NCBI GenBank assembly: GCA_022839445.1 | Contig: JALHFC010000039.1 | Location: 1,318 to 15,521, forward strand | DNA length: 14,204 nucleotides | Source: Pelotomaculum sp. | Lineage (GTDB): Bacteria > Bacillota > Desulfotomaculia > Desulfotomaculales > Pelotomaculaceae | Direction of reading: 5' to 3' | Part shown: positions 4,800 through 11,459 of the stretch, one piece after another | Layout of the letters: each line of letters opens with the position of its first letter | Position numbering within the stretch: the first letter of the stretch is position 1 | The notes under the pieces: generated by a model | Told to the model about the DNA's origin: nothing | What the model saw: the letters and a program-made list of their open reading frames with translations, nothing else | Databases searched by the model: none | Position numbers and translations under genes: made by a program

Positions 4800-7493
4800 A
4801 TGAAAAGTTTTCCTGAATGTCATAAAAAAATATGGCGGGTTAAAAGTCCCGCCCCTGCTTTGAGCCGGATCCTGGCGAGCAAACTTGCCATTTCACCGGT
4901 TACGGCACAGTTATTGATCAACCGTGGTATTTATACGACGGAACAAGGTCGCGCTTTTCTCGGCAGCGAACTGGAAAGGCTGCACTCCCCGCTGATAATG
5001 GAGGATATGAAGAAAGCGGTGGCGAGGATTTTGAAAGCTGTCCGGGCCGGGGAGAATATAATGATTTACGGTGACTATGACGCCGACGGGATTACATCTG
5101 CGGCGCTGTTGACTTATGTTTTCCGGAGCCTTGGAACGAAGGTGGAATGCTACCTCCCCAACCGCCTGGAAGAAGGGTACGGTCTGCACCTGGAGCCTTT
5201 AAAGAAGGCAAGGGAAAACGGTATAGATCTGGTTATTACAGTTGACTGTGGTATAAGCGCCTTTGAAGAGGCCTTATGGGCAAGCGAAAACGGGCTTGAT
5301 CTGATTATAACCGACCACCACGAACCACAGTCGGAGATTCCGGCAGCCTTTGCTGTGGTTGATCCCAAAAGGCATGACTGTAAATATCCCTTTAAGGAAC
5401 TGGCCGGCGTGGGTGTCGCCCTGAAGCTGGCGCAGGCGCTTCTGGAGACAGCCGGCAGGGGAAGCGGGGCCTGGCAGGAATACCTGGACCTGGCCTGCTT
5501 GGGTACGATAGCCGATATCGTGCCTGTTCGCGGGGAAAACCGGATCCTGGTCAAGCACGGCTTGCTCAGGCTGGCGAATGCCAAAAGCCCCGGAATACAG
5601 GCGTTAATGGAAGTCAGCGGCATTAAAAAGGAAGAATTAAGCCCTTACGACGTAGGCTTTGGCCTTGCCCCCCGGCTGAATGCGGCCGGCAGGGTCGGTA
5701 ACCCGGATCTGGCGTTAAGGCTCTTACTGACAGATAATGCAGGGGAGGCCCGGGACCTGGCGGGCGAGTTGAATAAATACAATCAGGCCAGGCAAAAAAT
5801 TGAATCCACAGTTTTCGAAGAGGCTCTTAAAATGCTGGAAGAAAACCCGGAGCGGGGTGAGGACCGTGTAGTGGTTCTGTCATCGGATAACTGGCATCCG
5901 GGTGTGATCGGCATAGTCGCTTCACGTTTGCTTAACCGCCTGTACCGTCCGGTATTGCTGATTTCGCTGGAAGGCTGCGAAGGAAAGGGGTCGGCAAGAA
6001 GTATACCGGGATTCAATATTTGCGAGGCGCTCGTTAAATGCAATAAACATCTCCTGAATTACGGGGGGCACGCCCAGGCTGCCGGCTTCACCATCGAACG
6101 GGGCAAAATCGAAGAATTTTGCCGGGAATTGAACACATACGCCGGGAAAATAATCGGTGATAAAGAGATGGTCCCATGGCTTGATCTAGACGGGATTATC
6201 GAAATGGGTCAAGTATCGGAGAAGCTGATAAACGAGCTAGATTTGCTCAGGCCCTTTGGTCATGCTAACCCGGATCCCTTGCTCGGTTGTCGTGATGCGA
6301 CGGTTGTTAACAGTAGGGGAGTAGGCAAGGAGGCCGCTCACCTGAAGTTGCGATTGCGTGGCAATAATTCGTTACTGGACGGTATCGGTTTCAATCTAGG
6401 CGCCTATGCCGAAATCGTGGCCACGGCTGAGGCTGTGGACCTGGCCTTTGTGCCGGGTATTAATGAATTTAACGGAAGACGTTATGTCGAGCTAAAAGTA
6501 AAAGACCTGGGTCTCCCGGCTATAATTAACCCGCTTGAAATAAAAGAATACTCCTTTTCAAAAAGTCTCTGCCTTAATCCATCCGAAGATTTGGCAGAAT
6601 ACCAAGAAAAACTGTTCACCCCGGAATTTATCCCGGACATACTCTGGCGCTTATCAAATGGTGACCGGGATGACAATATGGAATTGTTTAACCCAAAACG
6701 TGATGTCGAGTTAATTGACTGCCGCTCTTTAGGGAACCGGGCCGAGCGTTTGACTAGTGCTTGTGAAGGCTCGCCAACCCTGGTAATTGCCTCATGTGGC
6801 TGCCAGGCTATAGAACTTGCCCATCACTTGCACCTGTCCGGACCATCCCTGAGGGGTAAAGTTGCCTTTTGTCACAGATTTACCCCTGGGGAGGTAATAT
6901 CCAAAATCGCATCCATGTTCGGGACCGGAGATTTAAAGGTCCTAGTTGCAACTCCTGCCGTGGCGGGCGCCGTTGGGACGGCAGCGCGACAGGCGCTATT
7001 ATATCACATTCCTTATAGTCTGGATACAATCCGGCGGGTAGCGGACTTTTTGCCGCCAGGTGGCAGGCTGTACCTGTTTTTTGGACCTGAAGACATGGAA
7101 GATAACCTGGATAGCCTGGAATCTATGGCGCCCGAAAGGGAATGTCTGGCTACTTTTTATACATACCTGCGCCGGGGGCAAAAAAACGGTGTGCAGTTCA
7201 ACTTAGATCCCGCCCGGACGGCCCATGTGCTGGCAGGCGAGGGTTTTCCGCACTCCCGCGCTTATACCGTCAGGATTGCCGTTAAGATACTGGGGGAACT
7301 GGGTTTGTTAACCGCCAGGAGCGACGGGAATATTTTGCGGGTGGCGCTTCTTCCTGCCCCACCGGAAAAAAGGAGTTTGCAGGAAGCAAATACCTATAGA
7401 TATCTGCACAAGGTTAAAAAGGATTCAACTGCTTTAATGAAAGTATTACTATCCGGCTCCGTGTCTGAATTGCTGGAAATAATAGCCCCTTAA
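4800..7493 (+). CDS. recJ: Single-stranded-DNA-specific exonuclease RecJ, long form
   Basis: RecJ degrades single-stranded DNA 5' to 3' in recombination and in base-excision and mismatch repair. The 897-residue protein has the complete core. The DHH phosphoesterase motifs are D92, D94 and D96 (YGDYDADG), D149 (TVDCG), D172-H173-H174 (TDHHEP) and D239 (GTIADIVP). The DHHA1 motif is GGHAQAAGF (422-430), and an OB-fold domain runs from about 455 to 572. After the OB fold come about 320 further residues. E. coli RecJ (577 residues) lacks them; B. subtilis RecJ (about 786) has a shorter C-terminal domain. This part contains strand-like VLVATPAVAG and LYLFFGPED, perhaps a degenerate RecA-like fold (inference). 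ATG 4800 has no ribosome site, but no other start codon lies before the conserved IWRV at residue 11. The adenine phosphoribosyltransferase gene that often follows recJ in related genomes is absent here. Confidence 0.95.
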   Translation: MKSFPECHKKIWRVKSPAPALSRILASKLAISPVTAQLLINRGIYTTEQGRAFLGSELERLHSPLIMEDMKKAVARILKAVRAGENIMIYGDYDADGITSAALLTYVFRSLGTKVECYLPNRLEEGYGLHLEPLKKARENGIDLVITVDCGISAFEEALWASENGLDLIITDHHEPQSEIPAAFAVVDPKRHDCKYPFKELAGVGVALKLAQALLETAGRGSGAWQEYLDLACLGTIADIVPVRGENRILVKHGLLRLANAKSPGIQALMEVSGIKKEELSPYDVGFGLAPRLNAAGRVGNPDLALRLLLTDNAGEARDLAGELNKYNQARQKIESTVFEEALKMLEENPERGEDRVVVLSSDNWHPGVIGIVASRLLNRLYRPVLLISLEGCEGKGSARSIPGFNICEALVKCNKHLLNYGGHAQAAGFTIERGKIEEFCRELNTYAGKIIGDKEMVPWLDLDGIIEMGQVSEKLINELDLLRPFGHANPDPLLGCRDATVVNSRGVGKEAAHLKLRLRGNNSLLDGIGFNLGAYAEIVATAEAVDLAFVPGINEFNGRRYVELKVKDLGLPAIINPLEIKEYSFSKSLCLNPSEDLAEYQEKLFTPEFIPDILWRLSNGDRDDNMELFNPKRDVELIDCRSLGNRAERLTSACEGSPTLVIASCGCQAIELAHHLHLSGPSLRGKVAFCHRFTPGEVISKIASMFGTGDLKVLVATPAVAGAVGTAARQALLYHIPYSLDTIRRVADFLPPGGRLYLFFGPEDMEDNLDSLESMAPERECLATFYTYLRRGQKNGVQFNLDPARTAHVLAGEGFPHSRAYTVRIAVKILGELGLLTARSDGNILRVALLPAPPEKRSLQEANTYRYLHKVKKDSTALMKVLLSGSVSELLEIIAP

Positions 7494-7637
7494 GGGCGCC
7501 GGTTGCCAGCGGGCCTTCCATGCCCCGTGTTTTAGGTTAAAAGATAAAGTTATGATACAATATTACTTGATTGCAACGGGCGAGAGTTAAAAATCCGTCT
7601 GCGGTGTTGGCCGTGGATTTAAGGGAAATGATTATTT
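7494..7637 (+). promoter_or_regulatory. recJ-relA gap with hairpin and possible -10 box
   Basis: No gene is visible in these 144 bases. TATGAT (7551-7556) and the overlapping TACAAT (7556-7561) could serve as -10 boxes, but no good -35 box accompanies them. AAATCC (7591-7596) and GGATTT (7615-7620) are perfect complements, with CGG/CCG further in, and would form a hairpin 17 bases upstream of the relA start. A weak G+C-rich inverted repeat (7510-7527) followed by TGTTTT might partly terminate recJ transcripts. All calls are tentative. Confidence 0.3.
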
Positions 7638-8612
7638 ATGAGTAACCCCGCCAATATTACTTCTGACTTTGCGCCGCCTTTACAGGTTAATTTAGTTGAA
7701 CTGGAAGGTAAGGGTGTAGTTGCGTTGCCCCTGAAGGTGGATGATTTGCCTTGTGTCGAAGTATTATTGCAAAAGATCATGGCTTACAACCCCAGGGCGG
7801 ACTTACCTGCTATTAAAGCCGCTTTTGAATACGCGTCGGAAGCTCACCGGGAACAAAAGCGGTTTTCCGGAGAGCCTTTTATTATTCATCCCTTGGAAGT
7901 GGCCAAAATACTGGCGGAGTTGGAGCTTGACCAGGAAACGATAATGGCCGGCCTGCTGCATGATGTGGTGGAAGATACCGGTATAACTTTACAAGAGATC
8001 GAACAAGAATTTGGAAAAGAAGTGGCCCTCCTGGTGGATGGGGTTACCAAACTAAGCAGGATTGAATATAAATCCAAAGAGGAACAGCAGGCGGAAAACC
8101 TGCGCAAAATGTTTCTGGCTATGGCCAAGGATATACGGGTGATCTTGATTAAGCTGGCCGACCGCTTACATAATTTGCGCACATTGAAATACCGACACGC
8201 ACCCAAGCAGGTAGAAATAGCCAAGGAGACCCTGGAAATATTTGCGCCGCTGGCGCATCGCCTGGGGATTTACAGGATCAAATGGGAAATGGAAGACCTC
8301 TCTTTTCGCTTTAAAGATCCGGACAATTATTTTAACCTGGTGGAAAAGATAGCAAAAACACGTGATAAGCGGGAGGAATACATCCATCTGGTGATCTCAA
8401 TCCTTACAGATAAGCTGGCGGCTATGGGTATTGCGGCCGATATTCAAGGACGGCCGAAACACTTACTCAGCATTTATGAAAAAATGGTGTGCGTGACTGT
8501 TATGCCACGCTTGGTACCGTCCATACCATGTGGACTCCTATCCCGGGACGTTTTAAAGATTTTGTCGCCATGCCCAAGTCAAATATGTACCAGTCTATTC
8601 ATACAACGGTAA
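7638..8612 (+). CDS. relA: RelA/SpoT-type (p)ppGpp enzyme, N-terminal fragment (hydrolase half), frame broken at about 8487
   Basis: This is the first part of a long bifunctional RSH enzyme that makes and degrades the alarmone (p)ppGpp. The HD hydrolase domain (about residues 45-200) is complete. Using a constant offset of 31 from the S. dysgalactiae equisimilis Rel numbering, R75, H84, H108, D109, E112, D113, D175 and N179 are all present (IIHP, LLHDVVEDT, LADRLHNLRTL). The synthetase domain begins normally through GRPKH (R272 and K274, equal to Rel R241 and K243) and SIYEKM (residues 278-283). The true sequence then stops, and residues 284-324 are out-of-frame translation. The first 31-35 residues are an extension; GTG 7737 is an alternative start nearer the family N-terminus, though neither start has a strong ribosome site. 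The fragment could still act as a hydrolase if stable. See 8489-9865 for the rest. Confidence 0.9.
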   Translation: MSNPANITSDFAPPLQVNLVELEGKGVVALPLKVDDLPCVEVLLQKIMAYNPRADLPAIKAAFEYASEAHREQKRFSGEPFIIHPLEVAKILAELELDQETIMAGLLHDVVEDTGITLQEIEQEFGKEVALLVDGVTKLSRIEYKSKEEQQAENLRKMFLAMAKDIRVILIKLADRLHNLRTLKYRHAPKQVEIAKETLEIFAPLAHRLGIYRIKWEMEDLSFRFKDPDNYFNLVEKIAKTRDKREEYIHLVISILTDKLAAMGIAADIQGRPKHLLSIYEKMVCVTVMPRLVPSIPCGLLSRDVLKILSPCPSQICTSLFIQR

Positions 8613-9865
8613 TCGGCCCGCAGGGTGAGCCGCTGGAGATCCAGATCCGCACCAAGGAAATGCACCGGACGGCAGAGTACGGGATCGCGGCCCACTGGCG
8701 TTACAAGGAAGGCGGGCGGGGAGATCGCGAATTTGACAAAAAGCTGGCCTGGTTGCGTCAACTCCTGGAATGGCAGCATGATTTGAGAGATGCCAGGGAG
8801 TTTATGGAAGGCCTAAAAATAGATCTTTTTGAGGATGCTGTTTTTGTGTTTTCGCCCAAAGGAGACGTGATCGAGTTGCCCGCGGGCGCCGGACCGCTGG
8901 ATTTTGCCTACCGGATTCACACCGATGTTGGTCACCACTGTGTAGGCGCCAAAGTCAACGGCCGGATTGTGCCGTTAGAATACATGCTAAAAAACGGGGA
9001 TATAGTTGAGGTCCTGAATTTAAAGAACAGCGGCCCGAGCCGGGACTGGCTAAACCTGGCTAAAACTTCACATGCCAAAACGAAAATAAGGCAGTGGTTT
9101 AAAAAAGAGCAGCGGGAAGAAAACATCCTCAAAGGAAAAGAGATCCTGGACCGTGAGGCCAGGAAGCAGGGAATAGAGCAGGATTTAATTAAATATGAGA
9201 AATTGCTCGAAATCGGCAAAAGGTTTAACTTTTCAGGCTTGGAAGATCTTTATGCGGCTATAGGCGACGGGCAAATTACTCCCAATAACATACTTATTAA
9301 AATTAAATTGGAAGAGGCTAAAACAGAAAAAAAAGGCTTACTGGCCGAGGAAGCCCAAGTTTTGAAAACCGAAACCAGGCCTGCTGTCAGGTGGGGTAAG
9401 CCTACCCAGGGGATCCGGGTAAAAGGTATCGACAACCTTCTAGTCAGGTTGTCCCACTGCTGCAACCCTGTTCCCGGCGACCCTATTGCCGGATATATTA
9501 CCCGTGGGCGGGGCATATCAATTCACCGCACCGACTGCAGGAATATCCTGATCTATCAGCGGGATGAACAAGAAAGGCTGGTAGAAGTAGCATGGGATAA
9601 GGAGTTTACGGAGCCGTTCCAGGTCAAGCTAGAGATAAACGGCATGGATCGCGCCGGCTTTTTAAGCGATGTGATGGCCATTCTAATGGAGATGAAAATA
9701 AGCGCCAACTGGGTCACCGCCAGGGGCAAGAAAGACGGCGATGCTGTAATCGGGCTGGTGCTGGAAATGAGAAATATGGATCAACTGACGTCTATTATGG
9801 GCAAAATCAGGCGGGTTAAAGATGTCTATGATGTAAGGCGGGTTAGCAGTGCGACCGGCCTTTAA
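8489..9865 (+). CDS. relA: RelA/SpoT-type (p)ppGpp enzyme, C-terminal fragment (rest of synthetase, TGS, zinc-binding, ACT)
   Basis: This is the second part of the same RSH gene, in a different frame. It resumes at RDCYATLGTVHTMW and continues with the synthetase domain, including GRFKDFVAMPKSN and EIQIRT, whose first Glu (residue 50) corresponds to catalytic E323. Then come the TGS domain (about 110-170, FVFSPKGDVIELP), a helical region, the zinc-binding/conserved-cysteine domain (SHCCNPVPGDPI and HRTDC, about 325-355) and a C-terminal ACT domain (about 380-450). These regulatory domains sense amino-acid starvation on the ribosome. The GTG at 8489 has no ribosome site and is simply where the frame picks up, so independent translation is unlikely. 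Between SIYEKM and RDCYA about 22 residues are missing, including the segment with catalytic D264. The fragment ends 32 nt before dtd, in an apparent operon. Confidence 0.9.
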   Translation: MRDCYATLGTVHTMWTPIPGRFKDFVAMPKSNMYQSIHTTVIGPQGEPLEIQIRTKEMHRTAEYGIAAHWRYKEGGRGDREFDKKLAWLRQLLEWQHDLRDAREFMEGLKIDLFEDAVFVFSPKGDVIELPAGAGPLDFAYRIHTDVGHHCVGAKVNGRIVPLEYMLKNGDIVEVLNLKNSGPSRDWLNLAKTSHAKTKIRQWFKKEQREENILKGKEILDREARKQGIEQDLIKYEKLLEIGKRFNFSGLEDLYAAIGDGQITPNNILIKIKLEEAKTEKKGLLAEEAQVLKTETRPAVRWGKPTQGIRVKGIDNLLVRLSHCCNPVPGDPIAGYITRGRGISIHRTDCRNILIYQRDEQERLVEVAWDKEFTEPFQVKLEINGMDRAGFLSDVMAILMEMKISANWVTARGKKDGDAVIGLVLEMRNMDQLTSIMGKIRRVKDVYDVRRVSSATGL

Positions 9866-9897
9866 AGACTGTTTAACCATTTGGGGGTGCAACGTTT

Positions 9898-10347
9898 TTG
9901 CGGGCGGTGGTGCAAAGGGTTACCAGGGGATCGGTAACGGTGGAAGACAGGTTGGTGGGCGCCACCGGGCCCGGTTTGGTTGTGCTTTTGGGCGTCGGGA
10001 ACGGCGACACCCGGGATGACGCCGTTTATCTAGCCGGCAAAATCGCCGGTCTGAGGATATTTGAAGATGAGCAGGGCAAAATGAACCTTTCCCTTCTGGA
10101 TGCCGGGGGATCGCTTTTGGTGGTATCCCAGTTTACACTTTATGGTGATTGCCGTAAAGGCAGGCGGCCGGGGTTTTCCGGAGCGGCGCCGCCGGAGGAA
10201 GCGAGGGGCCTTTATAATGTTTTTGTGAGGGAAATGGTAAAACTAGGTTTAAATGTGGCAACCGGTTGTTTTAGGGAACATATGACGGTGGAAATAATTA
10301 ACGACGGTCCGGTTACTCTTCTGCTGGACAGCAAAAAGAACTTTTAA
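9898..10347 (+). CDS. dtd: D-aminoacyl-tRNA deacylase
   Basis: Dtd is a cytosolic homodimer that hydrolyses D-amino acids (and glycine) mischarged onto tRNA, so it proofreads chirality in translation. The 149-residue length is normal. The opening MRAVVQRV, the catalytic SQFTLYGD (S77-Q78-F79-T80) and the Gly-cisPro loop GPVT (137-140, in NDGPVTLLLD) are all present; these two motifs form the cross-subunit active site. The TTG start is chosen because it gives exactly the family N-terminus and follows GGGGGTG (9883-9889) by about nine bases. The gene lies directly after relA and 18 nt before the hydrolase gene, a relA-dtd pairing widespread in Firmicutes. Confidence 0.95.
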   Translation: MRAVVQRVTRGSVTVEDRLVGATGPGLVVLLGVGNGDTRDDAVYLAGKIAGLRIFEDEQGKMNLSLLDAGGSLLVVSQFTLYGDCRKGRRPGFSGAAPPEEARGLYNVFVREMVKLGLNVATGCFREHMTVEIINDGPVTLLLDSKKNF

Positions 10348-10365
10348 AACGGAGGACTGGTAACA

Positions 10366-10989
10366 ATGATTTTTCAAGGGCTCTCGGTAGGCGCTATGGA
10401 TTCAAACTGTTATATCATCGGGTGCCGGGAAACAAAAGAGGGCGCCATTGTGGACCCCGGCGCGGATGCAAAAAGGATTTTGAAAAAGGTGGAAGACCTT
10501 GGCCTGAATGTGCGCACCATTATTCTCACACATGGCCACGTCGATCACATCGGGGCTCTTGCCGAGGTGCAGGAAGCAACCGGCGCGCAGGTACTCATTC
10601 ACGCCGAGGACGCCGACATGCTTACCGACTACAACAAAAACCTGTCTGTTTACGTCGGGCCTATGTTGGAATCAAAACCAGCCGACCGCCTGCTGCAAGA
10701 CGGGGACATAATAAAAGTCGGGAACCACGATTTGGAGGTGCTTCACACGCCCGGCCACACGAAAGGCGGCATCAGCCTCGTGTGCGGACAGGATATCCTT
10801 ATTACCGGCGACACCCTTTTTGCCGGTTCGGTAGGGAGATCGGATTTTCCGGGGGGGAGCCATAAGCAACTGATTGCATCAATAAAAAACAGGCTGCTAA
10901 AGTACCCACCGGAAACAAAGGTCTTTCCCGGACATGGCCCTAGGACTTCAATCGGCGAGGAAAGACGCTACAACCCGTTTCTCAGGTAA
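10366..10989 (+). CDS. Metallo-beta-lactamase fold hydrolase, glyoxalase II-like (YcbL type)
   Basis: A 207-residue cytosolic metal-dependent hydrolase. All metal ligands of the fold are visible: T55-H56-G-H58-V-D60-H61 (THGHVDH), H131 in HTPGHT, D149 in ITGDTLF and H190 in FPGHGPRT. The short length and absence of the C-terminal helical domain of true glyoxalase II match YcbL-type proteins, which hydrolyse thioesters such as lactoyl-glutathione in vitro. In an organism probably without glutathione the physiological substrate is unknown. The ATG start follows GGAGG (10351-10355). It is the last gene of the relA-dtd-MBL block and is followed within ten bases by a terminator. Confidence 0.92.
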   Translation: MIFQGLSVGAMDSNCYIIGCRETKEGAIVDPGADAKRILKKVEDLGLNVRTIILTHGHVDHIGALAEVQEATGAQVLIHAEDADMLTDYNKNLSVYVGPMLESKPADRLLQDGDIIKVGNHDLEVLHTPGHTKGGISLVCGQDILITGDTLFAGSVGRSDFPGGSHKQLIASIKNRLLKYPPETKVFPGHGPRTSIGEERRYNPFLR

Positions 10990-10994
10990 AAAAC

Positions 10995-11029
10995 AAAAGC
11001 GCCTCCTTGACTAGAGGGCGCTTTTATTT
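10995..11029 (+). terminator. Intrinsic terminator after the relA-dtd-MBL block
   Basis: AAAAGCGCC-TC (10995-11005) pairs with GA-GGGCGCTTTT (11014-11025), with one bulged base, over a loop of about eight bases. The T-rich 3' arm continues as CTTTTATTTA. The A-run/T-run symmetry could make it work on both strands. Confidence 0.85.
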
Positions 11030-11120
11030 ATCTTGCCGGTTGCTGTATTAAGGTAGAAGGCTAGCCATCCTGTATTGTCCGGCTGCCTAGATCCAGGATA
11101 AAGAACGATTATTCTTTGAT

Positions 11121-11149
11121 TTGACAAAAGCCGTTGTTTTGCATAAAAT
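11121..11149 (+). promoter_or_regulatory. Sigma-A type promoter for hisS-aspS
   Basis: A perfect TTGACA (11121-11126) and TAAAAT (11144-11149) are separated by 17 bases. Transcription should start near 11156, giving a leader of about 305 nt that contains the T-box element. I see nothing recognisable in the 90 bases between the preceding terminator and this promoter. Confidence 0.8.
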
Positions 11150-11155
11150 GTTTGT

Positions 11156-11442
11156 CAGGACAAAAGGGAGCAAAATTTAAAAACGATGATTGGGACGAGT
11201 AAGCGCAGTTGTTCAAGGCAGGGATGAGAGGTCGCTGATTGAAAGCCTTTCTCATGGACAGGCGCTGAAAAACACCCGGGAGTGGCCACCGAAAGCGCAT
11301 ATGTGTCAGTAGGCCGGCCCGGCAACCTCCGTTACAGGTTTTAAAAGTGTGAATCAAGTTTTTTGGTTTTCTAAAGAAGGGTGGCACCACGGATACAATT
11401 ATCCGTCCCTGGCAATGCTTACGCATGCCATGGGCGGTTTTT
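11156..11442 (+). promoter_or_regulatory. T-box riboswitch (tRNA-sensing leader) of hisS-aspS
   Basis: T-box leaders bind a specific uncharged tRNA and then allow read-through into the downstream gene. The core AGGGTGGCACCACGG (11378-11392) is clear; the usual form has GCGG where this one has ACGG. It is followed by the antiterminator partner ATCCGTCCCT (11401-11410). The competing terminator hairpin spans 11403-11437 and ends in five T. Stem I has the loop-E motif AGTA (11198-11201) opposite GAA (11267-11269), with AGCGC/GCGCT (11202-11206 with 11262-11266) above it and TTGGG/CCCGG (11190-11194 with 11275-11279) below. ATGAGA/TCTCAT (11224-11229 with 11250-11255) forms the upper stem. The specifier loop holds overlapping codons AAC (11271-11273) and CAC (11273-11275). 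Confidence 0.92.
11403..11442 (+). terminator. Regulated terminator of the T-box leader
   Basis: CCGTCCCTGGC pairs with GCCATGGGCGG (one mismatch, one T-G), with ATGC/GCAT continuing the stem above a bulged A to loop TTAC. T5 follows at 11438-11442. Its 5' arm overlaps the antiterminator, so it forms only when no uncharged tRNA is bound. Confidence 0.85.
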
Positions 11443-11459
11443 GTTTAGGAGATGATTTT

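Noticed and set aside
5150..5623. 157-residue open frame on the minus strand inside recJ
   Set aside because: It lies under the conserved RecJ DHH core and has low-complexity, Ser/Pro-rich content typical of antisense shadows.
8489..9865. The second relA frame as an independent gene starting at GTG 8489
   Set aside because: No ribosome site precedes it, it starts mid-domain, and its sequence continues the upstream frame after a missing segment.
11349..11459. Upstream extension of hisS (37 extra residues)
   Set aside because: The segment is the T-box antiterminator and terminator, and a good ribosome site precedes ATG 11460.
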